Below are positions 1 to 6,572 of a stretch of DNA of 12,453 nt, piece by piece. This DNA comes from an uncultured Lachnospiraceae bacterium (GTDB lineage: Bacteria > Bacillota > Clostridia > Lachnospirales > Lachnospiraceae). The stretch spans positions 1-12,453 of the forward strand of contig CANTGP010000044.1 in assembly GCA_947653315.1 (NCBI GenBank). Reading direction: 5' to 3'. Position numbers and translations under genes: made by a program. The notes under the pieces were generated by a model. It did not search any database. It was not told where the DNA came from and saw only the letters and a list, made by a program, of their open reading frames with translations. The first letter of the stretch is position 1, and each line of letters starts with the position of its first letter.

Positions 1-41
1 GCATGGATGCCCATTTCAGTCCGAGGCGGCATGGATGCCGC
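1..41. repeat. Two copies of a short hairpin-forming motif at the left window edge
   Basis: The 11-mer GCATGGATGCC occurs at 1-11 and again at 29-39, a 28-bp offset. Each copy is an inverted repeat around a central GG (GCAT-GG-ATGC). The second copy extends to GCGGCAT-GG-ATGCCGC at 26-41. Further copies may lie beyond the left edge. No further copy was seen to the right. It could be the end of a repeat element or a small hairpin of the preceding transcription unit; function unknown. Confidence 0.5.
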
Positions 42-258
42 TTGAGGACGTCCCGCAGCCTGTGAAAACTTATGCCATTCTGCTTAGAAACTCCCAGCCG
101 GAAAAAGTGCACGGAAAACCGGGACATGCAACCCTGCTGCCGCCGTCCCGCAAAACAATCCCTCCATTGCGTCCGCCTCCCAACACAACATTTCAGGCTG
201 CCCTGTTATTTTTAAACGAACACGGTACCAAAAAACAGTAGGAAAATGTGATTTCATA
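42..258. other. Gene-free leader stretch, nothing recognised
   Basis: No convincing gene is visible between the left edge and the FIST gene. The only open frame of any length (35-241, plus strand, 68 codons) has an unremarkable proline-rich product, resembles no family I recognise and looks like chance. No tRNA, riboswitch or classic terminator was found here. The stretch becomes AT-rich from about base 200 towards the promoter region of the FIST gene. Confidence 0.4.
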
Positions 259-267
259 TGTTATGAT
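259..267 (+). promoter_or_regulatory. Possible extended -10 promoter for the FIST/chemoreceptor pair
   Basis: TGTTATGAT at 259-267 fits an extended -10 element (TG, one base, then TATGAT, 5 of 6 to consensus). No good -35 is seen at the proper distance; the hexamer 17 bp upstream is TAGGAA. Transcription from here would give a 5' leader of about 70 nt before the GTG at 345. The motif is common in AT-rich DNA, so this is tentative. Confidence 0.35.
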
Positions 268-344
268 AATAAGTAATAATAACCGGTTAGTCAGTTTCTT
301 ATGTTTCATCGACAACATGCAGTAAAATACGGAGGACACGGATT

Positions 345-1418
345 GTGAAATTTACATTTGGCAGCAGTAAGAAAGGCAACGTGACGGAGGCTTTAAACGG
401 AATCCGGGAGCCTGCGGCACTGTTTTTTTCCGTTGCGGACGAAAATATGCTCGCGGATACCGCAACGGAAATTGAAAAGAGTTTTCCCGGCGTACCGTCT
501 GTCGGGGGCGTCGGGCAGGCTTATATCGGCAAACAGTTTTATGATACGGGCATTACCGTGATTGCGATGCAGGATCATATCAAGGTCGTGGCGGATGTTC
601 TTGAGCAGGCATCCGTTATGCCCATCAAGTATATCCGGCGTCTTGAGGATGCCGTCAGGGCGGTCGGCGGCGAAAGGGGGAATACGGCTTGTTTTGACAT
701 CTGTTCCGCAGGCGCCGATGTACGCGCCGTCACCACACTGTCACGTTTTCTCTGCCGCGCGGGATATGACCTTGCGGGCGGTACCAGCAATTCATCCGCA
801 GTCGCCTGCAACGGAAAGGTGTATCAGGATGCCTGCGCATTCTTTCTTTTCAAAAACCTAAAGGGAAAAATAAAATCCTATAAGGAAAATATCTATATCC
901 ATCCGCAGGGAACGGAAAAACAGTTTATGGTAACGGATGCGGAACCCTCGGCATACAAAATCCGCACACTGGAAAATATTTCTGCCGAAAAGGTTTACAC
1001 TTCGGAACTTGGAATCACAAGGGATAAGATTACCACACAGACTTTCAAGAACCCGTTCGGACATGTCTGTGATTCCGATACATACATTGTTTCCATCAAA
1101 GGCGTGGAAGCGGATGGGAGCATCACAACATTCCGTCCGGCAAATAAAATGGATTTCCTGACCATATTAAGCATGGGCGATTACCGGGAAGTGGTTCAGG
1201 ATACCGTTGCAAAGATTAAGAATGATTTGGGCAGTACGGCAGCGGTGCTTTCCGTCAACTGCCTGTTCCGGTATATCATGTTTCACGACGACCATTATTG
1301 GGACAGTTACCTGGCCGAGATGAGCCGCAGTTTTTCACATGCGGGAATGGTCGGCGTCGGTGAACATTACAATACACAGTTTGTGAATCAGACCATGTGC
1401 TGTCTGGCATTTGAGTAA
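345..1418 (+). CDS. FIST-domain signal transduction protein
   Basis: A 357-residue soluble protein with FIST_N followed by FIST_C, a sensory module thought to bind small ligands such as amino acids. Family-like features are the early strand ALFFSV (25-30), the glycine-rich PSVGG region (51-55), the GGTSNSS...NGKVYQD segment (145-162) and the C-terminal FIST_C end with VGVGEHYNTQFVNQT (336-350). No signal peptide or membrane segment is seen, so it should be cytoplasmic. The start is GTG at 345 with GGAGGA at 331-336, eight bases upstream. The next gene, a chemoreceptor with no sensory domain, starts 43 bp downstream. The likely role is therefore the ligand-sensing partner of that receptor. The family call is firm; the ligand is unknown. 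Confidence 0.9.
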   Translation: MKFTFGSSKKGNVTEALNGIREPAALFFSVADENMLADTATEIEKSFPGVPSVGGVGQAYIGKQFYDTGITVIAMQDHIKVVADVLEQASVMPIKYIRRLEDAVRAVGGERGNTACFDICSAGADVRAVTTLSRFLCRAGYDLAGGTSNSSAVACNGKVYQDACAFFLFKNLKGKIKSYKENIYIHPQGTEKQFMVTDAEPSAYKIRTLENISAEKVYTSELGITRDKITTQTFKNPFGHVCDSDTYIVSIKGVEADGSITTFRPANKMDFLTILSMGDYREVVQDTVAKIKNDLGSTAAVLSVNCLFRYIMFHDDHYWDSYLAEMSRSFSHAGMVGVGEHYNTQFVNQTMCCLAFE

Positions 1419-1461
1419 TCCGGGTAAATCAGGGCGGAATGGCTAACAGGAGGAAAAAAGC

Positions 1462-2409
1462 GTGTTGAAACGATTTGGAAGAACAGCAAAAAATAAGTCC
1501 ACAGAAGACGTCTTAATGGAAAAGGAAGCGCAGTTTGACAAGCATCCGCTGGATTATGCGCTGACAAGCGCCTGCCAGGTTGTGGATGAGCTTGCAGGAG
1601 ACGTTTTCCTGACGACGCAGAAGATGCGTTATACTAACGAACAGCTCACAGGGCTGCAACATGACATCATCGGCCTGCAAAATGACATCCATGCGATGGA
1701 CGACGGATTTTTGGAAATCACATCCGCGGCAGACCGGTTTAACGACGTGGAGGTACAGATTGACCAGTCCGTTGCGGACGCACAGCGCCAAATGGAACGG
1801 CTGCGTCAGGATACCGGTTCCGTGAAGGAAAACTTTAAAAGTATGTCAGAGACGTTTGGACTTCTTCAGGCGGCATTGGACAAAATCAGCGACAACCTGT
1901 CAGGCATCAGCGAAGTTGCGGACCAGACAGACCTTCTGTCACTGAACGCAAGCATAGAGGCAGCCCGGGCCGGTGAACAGGGAAAAGGCTTCGCGGTGGT
2001 CGCTGAGGAAGTGGGCAAGCTCGCAAAAATGAGTCAGGAAATGGTTGCGGACATCCATGCAAACATTACGGAAGTGGAAGAAAAAAGCGGTGAACTGAAC
2101 AAATATATACAGTCCTTTGACAAAGCAATGCTAAGCAACATCAAAACGATGGAAGAAACCGGCAAATATTTTGACGACATCAAACAACGGGCTTCCGGCG
2201 CGTCCGAGGTTCACGATGCGATTAACCATGCCGTGGAGCAGAACCGTTCCTATATCAGGACATTTCAGGATTCCCTCTCATCCACGGCCGGTATTTACGG
2301 CGATATCATGGACAAAATGGATATTGATGACAGCAAAAAAGGCGTGCTGATGGAGGCGTTCCAGCACATCATAGAACAGGCAGTCGCCATGGTGAAGGAA
2401 CTGCCTTAA
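1462..2409 (+). CDS. Cytoplasmic methyl-accepting chemotaxis protein
   Basis: A 315-residue chemoreceptor signalling protein. The conserved hairpin tip that contacts CheA/CheW is clear at about 150-188, including [20 protein letters not shown] (155-174), then [10 protein letters not shown] and GKLA. Long helical arms flank it on both sides (about 55-150 and 190-285), as expected for an antiparallel coiled coil. There is no transmembrane segment, HAMP, PAS or Cache domain. The first 50 residues are the only room for a distinct N-terminal unit. The start is GTG at 1462 with AGGAGG at 1448-1453. It is cotranscribed with the FIST gene upstream, which probably supplies sensing. The tip has Asp where many receptors have Asn (QTN), and Gly where an Arg is usual in VRKLA. 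No cheA, cheW or cheR is in the window. Confidence 0.93.
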   Translation: MLKRFGRTAKNKSTEDVLMEKEAQFDKHPLDYALTSACQVVDELAGDVFLTTQKMRYTNEQLTGLQHDIIGLQNDIHAMDDGFLEITSAADRFNDVEVQIDQSVADAQRQMERLRQDTGSVKENFKSMSETFGLLQAALDKISDNLSGISEVADQTDLLSLNASIEAARAGEQGKGFAVVAEEVGKLAKMSQEMVADIHANITEVEEKSGELNKYIQSFDKAMLSNIKTMEETGKYFDDIKQRASGASEVHDAINHAVEQNRSYIRTFQDSLSSTAGIYGDIMDKMDIDDSKKGVLMEAFQHIIEQAVAMVKELP

Positions 2410-2412
2410 CAT

Positions 2413-2441
2413 CGGGTAGGGAAGAACATCTTCCCTACCCG
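2413..2441. terminator. Long perfect hairpin between convergent genes
   Basis: CGGGTAGGGAAGA (2413-2425) pairs with TCTTCCCTACCCG (2429-2441) across a 3-base loop. The 13-bp perfect stem begins four bases after the chemoreceptor stop codon. It lies between convergent genes and could end or protect transcripts from either side. No run of T follows the stem on either strand; the nearest on the plus strand is a five-T run at about 2470. A plain intrinsic terminator is therefore uncertain, and a 3'-end stabilising hairpin is the alternative. Confidence 0.6.
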
Positions 2442-2486
2442 CCGTACCCCCATACGCCTGCCCGCCTCTTTTTGGTCCGCATCCGT

Positions 2487-2750
2487 TTACCCCTCCACAA
2501 TCAGGTACCTGCCGTCCCCGACGTCAAAGACTTCATCCGCTTCCAGGATTTCTTCCTCGCCCGCACCTTCCATGTCCAAACCTGCCTCGTCAAAATACTC
2601 CCATACTTCCTGTACGGAGTTTACCACCACTGCCATGCATTCCTCCAAAAAGGCTTCCGCTGCCTCCGGCGTATCCGCCACGTCCTCCGGAAATAACTGG
2701 CTTTGGTTTTTCAAAAAACACTTTAATACCGCATCATCAAATTCGTGCAT
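2487..2750 (-). CDS. Small very acidic protein of unknown function
   Basis: An 87-residue protein not recognised as any named family. It has about 25 Asp/Glu against three Lys/Arg, so it is strongly negative. It has no signal peptide, membrane segment or metal-binding cysteine cluster (only Cys11 and Cys38). Predicted helices fill roughly residues 3-55. An acidic stretch (EGAGEEEILEADE, about 61-73) is followed by a short strand-like C-terminus (GRYLIVEG). The start is ATG with GGAGGA six bases upstream (2757-2762), a strong site, so it is probably a real gene. It lies 59 bp downstream of the HAD phosphatase but appears to have its own promoter in that gene's 3' end. It could act as a protein-binding or nucleic-acid-mimic partner, but nothing shows this. 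Confidence 0.75.
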   Translation of the reverse strand: MHEFDDAVLKCFLKNQSQLFPEDVADTPEAAEAFLEECMAVVVNSVQEVWEYFDEAGLDMEGAGEEEILEADEVFDVGDGRYLIVEG

Positions 2751-2795
2751 CCTGCATCCTCCTTTTCGTTTCTCCGGTCTTTATCCGCTATGCTA

Positions 2796-2824
2796 ACTAT
2801 ATAACGTTCTCATTCATCCGTCAA
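2796..2824 (-). promoter_or_regulatory. Sigma-A-type promoter for the small acidic gene
   Basis: On the minus strand TTGACG (2819-2824) and TATAGT (2796-2801) are separated by exactly 17 bp; each matches consensus at 5 of 6 positions. The -35 lies inside the last codons of the HAD phosphatase gene and the -10 just after its stop. Transcription should begin near 2789 and give a leader of about 40 nt before the ATG at 2750, including the GGAGGA site. It is the best-matching promoter in the window. Confidence 0.7.
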
Positions 2825-3616
2825 CAGTTCGTTTACCACCCGGTACACGCCTTTATCCCAATAGGGCGGACAGGTGTGCTTCGCAGCCGCTTTTACTTCT
2901 TCCCTGGCATTTTCCACGGCGTAACTCTCCCCGGCCGCCTGCATCAGCCCGATATCGTTATTGTTATCGCCAAATGCCATGGTCTCCTCTTTGGCTATCC
3001 CGAAATAATTCTGCAAAAACCGCAGGGCGTTCCCCTTGTCCACCGACGCATCCATGAAATCCACCCAGTCTTCACCCGCCATGCATACCTTTACCCTGTC
3101 CTTCCACATGGGAATCAGTGTCCCTTCCCCCAGCTTACGGATACTCTCCTTTTGGTAAATGGCAATTTTAATAATCTGCGCGTCTTCTTCCAGCACATCC
3201 TTCACCTGCCTGAATTGATTGTGGTAACCATACGTAATCAAATCAATAAATTCCCGGTTGCGGCTTTCCACCAGACTCCCGTTTGCGGTGGAAACAATGA
3301 TATCGCAGGTATCGTAATACTGCCTAAGCTGCCTTACAATCCCTTCCACATCCTTTCTTTTCATGGGCGTCACGCTGATGTCACGCTCCCGGTAACGGAT
3401 TTGCGCCCCGTTCTCCGCGATAAAAACAAGGTCTTCCCCGGCTTCCCGGAATACGTTCCGTATGCTTTGGTACTGCCTTCCGCTGGCGGCACAGAACAGG
3501 ATTCCCTGTTTTGCCAGCCTGCGTATGGCATCCGCCATTTCCGGGTACAAATCAGGCGTGGAATCCTTAATCAGCGTACCGTCTATATCGCTTGCAATCA
3601 GTTTTATTTTAGCCAT
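2810..3616 (-). CDS. Cof-type HAD-IIB family hydrolase (sugar/nucleotide phosphatase)
   Basis: A 268-residue cytoplasmic phosphatase of the haloacid dehalogenase superfamily, Cof subfamily (IIB). Motif I is SDIDGT, with nucleophile Asp10 and Asp12. Motif II is the Ser in CAASGRQ (Ser45). Motif III is Lys194 in DKGNAL. Motif IV is GDNNND (216-221), where acidic residues bind magnesium. The cap domain lies between motifs II and III, at about 80-185. The length is normal for the family. Members act on varied sugar phosphates, pyridoxal phosphate or flavin mononucleotide; the substrate cannot be read from sequence. An AAAGGA-like site precedes the ATG. It follows maf after a 48-bp spacer filled by a tandem repeat, and probably shares its transcript. 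Confidence 0.9.
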   Translation of the reverse strand: MAKIKLIASDIDGTLIKDSTPDLYPEMADAIRRLAKQGILFCAASGRQYQSIRNVFREAGEDLVFIAENGAQIRYRERDISVTPMKRKDVEGIVRQLRQYYDTCDIIVSTANGSLVESRNREFIDLITYGYHNQFRQVKDVLEEDAQIIKIAIYQKESIRKLGEGTLIPMWKDRVKVCMAGEDWVDFMDASVDKGNALRFLQNYFGIAKEETMAFGDNNNDIGLMQAAGESYAVENAREEVKAAAKHTCPPYWDKGVYRVVNELLTDE

Positions 3617-3641
3617 TTCGAATCCTTTTCCTATCTCATAG

Positions 3642-3686
3642 TTATTCCCTTATTCCTAATTCCCTTATTCCCAATTCCCGTATTCC
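3642..3686 (-). repeat. 15-bp tandem repeat spanning the maf stop codon
   Basis: On the plus strand TTATTCCTAATTCCC (3650-3664) is followed directly by TTATTCCCAATTCCC (3665-3679), identical but for one base. Partial copies flank them: TTATTCCC at 3642-3649 and GTATTCC at 3680-3686. Read on the mRNA strand, the 3665-3679 unit is exactly the last four codons of maf (Gly-Asn-Trp-Glu) plus its TAA stop. The neighbouring unit would add in-frame stops, so changes in copy number would hardly alter the protein. Confidence 0.85.
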
Positions 3687-4255
3687 TTCATCTCCCGGCA
3701 CAGCCTGCCCACCGGCAGTCCCACCACATTATTGTAATCCCCGTTTATTTTCTCAATATACGCCGCGCACCTTCCCTGAATGGCATACGCACCCGCCTTG
3801 TCCAGCGGTTCCCCCGTTTCCACATATGCCCGGATTTCTTCCGCGTCCATGGGATACATGGACACGTCCGTTTTTTCGTAAAACGTTTGGCGGATATCCG
3901 TCCCGCCCTTTCTTCTCCCGCAAAGCGTCACACCCGTGTATACCTGATGGGTCTTCCCCTGCAGCAGTCCTAGCATCCGGCAGGCATCCTCCTTACACGA
4001 CGGTTTTCCCATCACGGAACCTCCTAACGCCACCACCGTATCCGCCCCGATGACCAGGAAGTCTTCCTCTCCCCGCTCCAAAAGCCTTCCGCAGACATCC
4101 TCCGCTTTCTGCGCCGAAAGCCCTTGGACGATTTCCTCCGGCAGCGTTCCCGCCATGTTTTCTTCCACCGTACTCGGCGCCACCTCATAGACCATGCCGA
4201 CCTGCGTTAACAGCTCTTTGCGTCTCGGTGAAGCCGATGCCAAAATAATCCTCAT
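3665..4255 (-). CDS. maf: Maf family nucleoside triphosphate pyrophosphatase
   Basis: A 196-residue cytoplasmic house-cleaning enzyme. The family hydrolyses non-canonical or excess nucleoside triphosphates to the monophosphate and pyrophosphate; the YhdE-type branch prefers dTTP and UTP. Visible motifs are SASPRRKELL (7-16), GADTVV (70-75), MGKP (82-85), TGVT (107-110), the catalytic-loop segment LDKAGAYAIQG (151-161) and GDYNNVVGLP (172-181). It resembles Bacillus Maf over its whole length, although the YhdE versus YceF specificity is inferred. The ATG is preceded by GGAAGGAAG. It lies 75 bp downstream of ppk in the same orientation; the spacer is a four-copy repeat that includes a TATAAT, so a local promoter is possible but has no clear -35. 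The last residues are encoded by a repeat unit. Confidence 0.93.
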   Translation of the reverse strand: MRIILASASPRRKELLTQVGMVYEVAPSTVEENMAGTLPEEIVQGLSAQKAEDVCGRLLERGEEDFLVIGADTVVALGGSVMGKPSCKEDACRMLGLLQGKTHQVYTGVTLCGRRKGGTDIRQTFYEKTDVSMYPMDAEEIRAYVETGEPLDKAGAYAIQGRCAAYIEKINGDYNNVVGLPVGRLCREMKEYGNWE

Positions 4256-4272
4256 TTACGCTTCCTTCCTGC

Positions 4273-4332
4273 TAATTATACTCTCTTTCATCATATTCTC
4301 TTTAATAATAATCTCTTTAATCATACTCCCTT
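4273..4332 (-). repeat. Four 15-bp tandem repeats filling the ppk-maf spacer
   Basis: Four contiguous units of exactly 15 bp on the plus strand: TAATTATACTCTCTT (4273), TCATCATATTCTCTT (4288), TAATAATAATCTCTT (4303) and TAATCATACTCCCTT (4318). The consensus is TAATCATANTCTCTT. The last unit runs two bases into the ppk stop codon. On the transcript it is a purine-rich AAGAGANUAUGAUUA series. The unit nearest maf contains TATAAT (minus strand, 4275-4280), 19 bases before the maf ATG, without a recognisable -35. The array occupies most of the 75-bp spacer. Confidence 0.85.
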
Positions 4333-6562
4333 ATTGATGGTGGGTCTCCGGTATGAATACCCGCTCATCCACCGCCTCGGTACCAAGGCGCGCCGCTTTC
4401 TTCGCCTCCAGCGAAAATACAAGCTGGGAATTATATGCCGGTTTCCCGCGCTTATCCACTTTTTCATAAGTCCCGTCAGCCTTTAACACATGGGCTTTTA
4501 CCGTATCCTTTAATTCCCCCTGTAAAATGTGAAGCACCTTCTCCTTTAAATCCGGCTGTTCCACCGGAAAGAGGATTTCCACGCGCCGCTCTAGGTTGCG
4601 GGGCATCCAGTCCGCGCTTCCGCAGTATATTTCCGGTACGCCGTCGTTTTCAAAATAGAAAATCCGGCTGTGCTCCAAAAAATTACCCACGATGGAGCGC
4701 ACGCTGATGTTCTCGCTGACACCCGGAATCCCTACTTTTAACGTACAGATTCCCCGGATGATCAGCTCGATCTTCACGCCTGCCGCACTCGCCCCGTAAA
4801 GCGCCGCAATGATATCCCTGTCGCAAAGGGAATTCATCTTCGCGATAATATGGGCATTCCTGCCCGCTTTCGCCGATGCGGTTTCCCGCGCAATCAAATA
4901 CAGGAATTTATCCTTTAACCAAAGGGGCGCCAACGCCAGTTTATTCCAAAAGCGCGGTTCCGAATAACCGGAAAGCATATTGAACACCGCCGTGGCGTCC
5001 TCGCCTACCGGTCTGCTGCACGTAAACATCCCCAAATCGGTATACAGTTTCGCAGTGGCGTCGTTATAATTTCCCGTTCCCAAATGGACGTAACGGCGGA
5101 TACCATCTTCCTCCTTGCGCACCACCAGCGTAATTTTACTGTGGGTCTTTAACCCCACCAAACCGTATATGACATGGCAGCCTGCTTTTTCCAGCATCTT
5201 CGCCCACACGATGTTATTTTCCTCGTCAAAACGCGCTTTTAACTCTACCAGCACCGACACCTGCTTGCCGTTTTCCGCCGCCAGCGCCAATGCGGCGATA
5301 ATGGGGGAATTGCCGCTGACACGGTAAAGGGTCTGTTTGATGGCAAGCACGTCCGGATCCTTCGCCGCCCTGCGGATAAACTCCACCACGGGCGCAAACG
5401 TTTGGTACGGATGGTGCAGGAGGATATCATGCTTACGGATTTCCCCGAAAATGTCACAGTCCTCCGAAAGCTCCGGCACCGGCTGGGGCGGCGCATAAGC
5501 GGACTCTTTTAAATGGTCAAACCCTTCCAGCCCGTACATTTTCATCAGGTATGTCAAATCCAGCGGTCCGTCAATCTGGTAAATATCCTCCTCCTTGATG
5601 AACAGTTCGTCCCGTATGATTTTCAACAGCCGCTTATCGATGCCGCTCTCCACCTCCAGGCGGATTGCCTGCCCCCACTGCCTGCGTTTTAACTTTTTCT
5701 CGATTTCTTTTAAGAGGTCTTCCGTTTCGTCCTCTTCTATGATGAAATCCGCATTCCGCATAATTCGGAACGGATAAGCGCAGACAATGTTATAATTCAA
5801 AAACAGCTTTCCGATATTGCGCTCCACCAGTTCTTCCAGCAGGATAATCACCCGCTCCCCTTCCTTTTCCGAAGGGATGGGAACAATCCGGGGCAGTACG
5901 CTGGGTACCTGTACGGTGGCAAATTCCAGTTCTTCATCCCCTTCCTTTTTCCGCACGAGTGCGCCGATATTCAGCGATTTGTTGCGGATTAACGGAAACG
6001 GCCTTGAAGAATCCACCGCCATGGGCGTCAGCACCGGATAAACGTTTTCCATGAAATAGCGGTCCACATACTCGATTTCCCCCGCCGTCAGATCCTCGTG
6101 GTGTTCGATAATGCGCAGCCCGTTAGTATATAACAGCGGCACCAGCGACCTCTTGTATGTAGAATACTGGAGGTTGACCAGCTCATGGGTCGCCTTGTTC
6201 ACCATGGCAAGCTGTTCCGAAGGCTTTAACCCTGCAATATCCGTCTTGGTATAGCCCCCGTTTACCATATCCTTAAGCGCCGCCACACGGACCATGAAAA
6301 ATTCGTCCAAATTGGACGCGGTGATGCTTAAGAACTTCACGCGCTCAAACAGGGGAATCTGTTTGTCCCTCGCCTCACTGAGCACCCTTTTGTTGAACAG
6401 AATCCAGCTCATTTCCCGGTTGGTATAATATTTGCTGTCGGTATAATCCGCTTCCGCTTCTTTTTCCAAAACTTCTGTTTTTTTCCCAATTTCTTTTTCC
6501 GCTTCTTTGACTTTTCTATTTTCTTTCATTTCCCTGTTCTCTTTCCCCGCTCTTTTTACCAT
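4331..6562 (-). CDS. ppk1: Polyphosphate kinase 1
   Basis: A 743-residue enzyme that reversibly moves the gamma phosphate of ATP onto long-chain polyphosphate. The N-terminal domain starts at YTNREMSWILFNKRVL (46-61), followed by the head domain and two phospholipase-D-like catalytic domains. The autophosphorylated histidine is His474 in LKTHSK. A second conserved His493 lies in YVHLGTGNYN, 19 residues on, matching the spacing of His435 and His454 in the E. coli enzyme. FLEHSRIFYF (628-637) and NLERRVEILFP (656-666) mark the C-terminal domain. The first 40 residues are a Lys/Glu-rich extension with a repeated KENR. Met12 is another possible start; neither has a good ribosome site. It starts 10 bp after the ppx-like gene, so the two are surely cotranscribed. 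Confidence 0.97.
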   Translation of the reverse strand: MVKRAGKENREMKENRKVKEAEKEIGKKTEVLEKEAEADYTDSKYYTNREMSWILFNKRVLSEARDKQIPLFERVKFLSITASNLDEFFMVRVAALKDMVNGGYTKTDIAGLKPSEQLAMVNKATHELVNLQYSTYKRSLVPLLYTNGLRIIEHHEDLTAGEIEYVDRYFMENVYPVLTPMAVDSSRPFPLIRNKSLNIGALVRKKEGDEELEFATVQVPSVLPRIVPIPSEKEGERVIILLEELVERNIGKLFLNYNIVCAYPFRIMRNADFIIEEDETEDLLKEIEKKLKRRQWGQAIRLEVESGIDKRLLKIIRDELFIKEEDIYQIDGPLDLTYLMKMYGLEGFDHLKESAYAPPQPVPELSEDCDIFGEIRKHDILLHHPYQTFAPVVEFIRRAAKDPDVLAIKQTLYRVSGNSPIIAALALAAENGKQVSVLVELKARFDEENNIVWAKMLEKAGCHVIYGLVGLKTHSKITLVVRKEEDGIRRYVHLGTGNYNDATAKLYTDLGMFTCSRPVGEDATAVFNMLSGYSEPRFWNKLALAPLWLKDKFLYLIARETASAKAGRNAHIIAKMNSLCDRDIIAALYGASAAGVKIELIIRGICTLKVGIPGVSENISVRSIVGNFLEHSRIFYFENDGVPEIYCGSADWMPRNLERRVEILFPVEQPDLKEKVLHILQGELKDTVKAHVLKADGTYEKVDKRGKPAYNSQLVFSLEAKKAARLGTEAVDERVFIPETHHQ

Positions 6563-6572
6563 TTTCTTTCCG

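Noticed and set aside
35..241. 68-codon plus-strand open frame near the left edge
   Set aside because: There is a weak GAGG eight bases before its ATG, but the product is proline-rich and low in information, resembles no family and is not near a gene that needs it. Treated as chance.
2876..3973. Long 365-codon plus-strand open frame opposite the HAD and maf genes
   Set aside because: It is antisense to two proteins with complete catalytic motifs, and its translation is His/Pro/Phe-rich as expected for the complement of real coding DNA.
3642..4332. CRISPR array from the short repeats
   Set aside because: The units are directly adjacent, 15 bp long and have no unique spacers, and no cas gene is present. 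They are simple tandem repeats.
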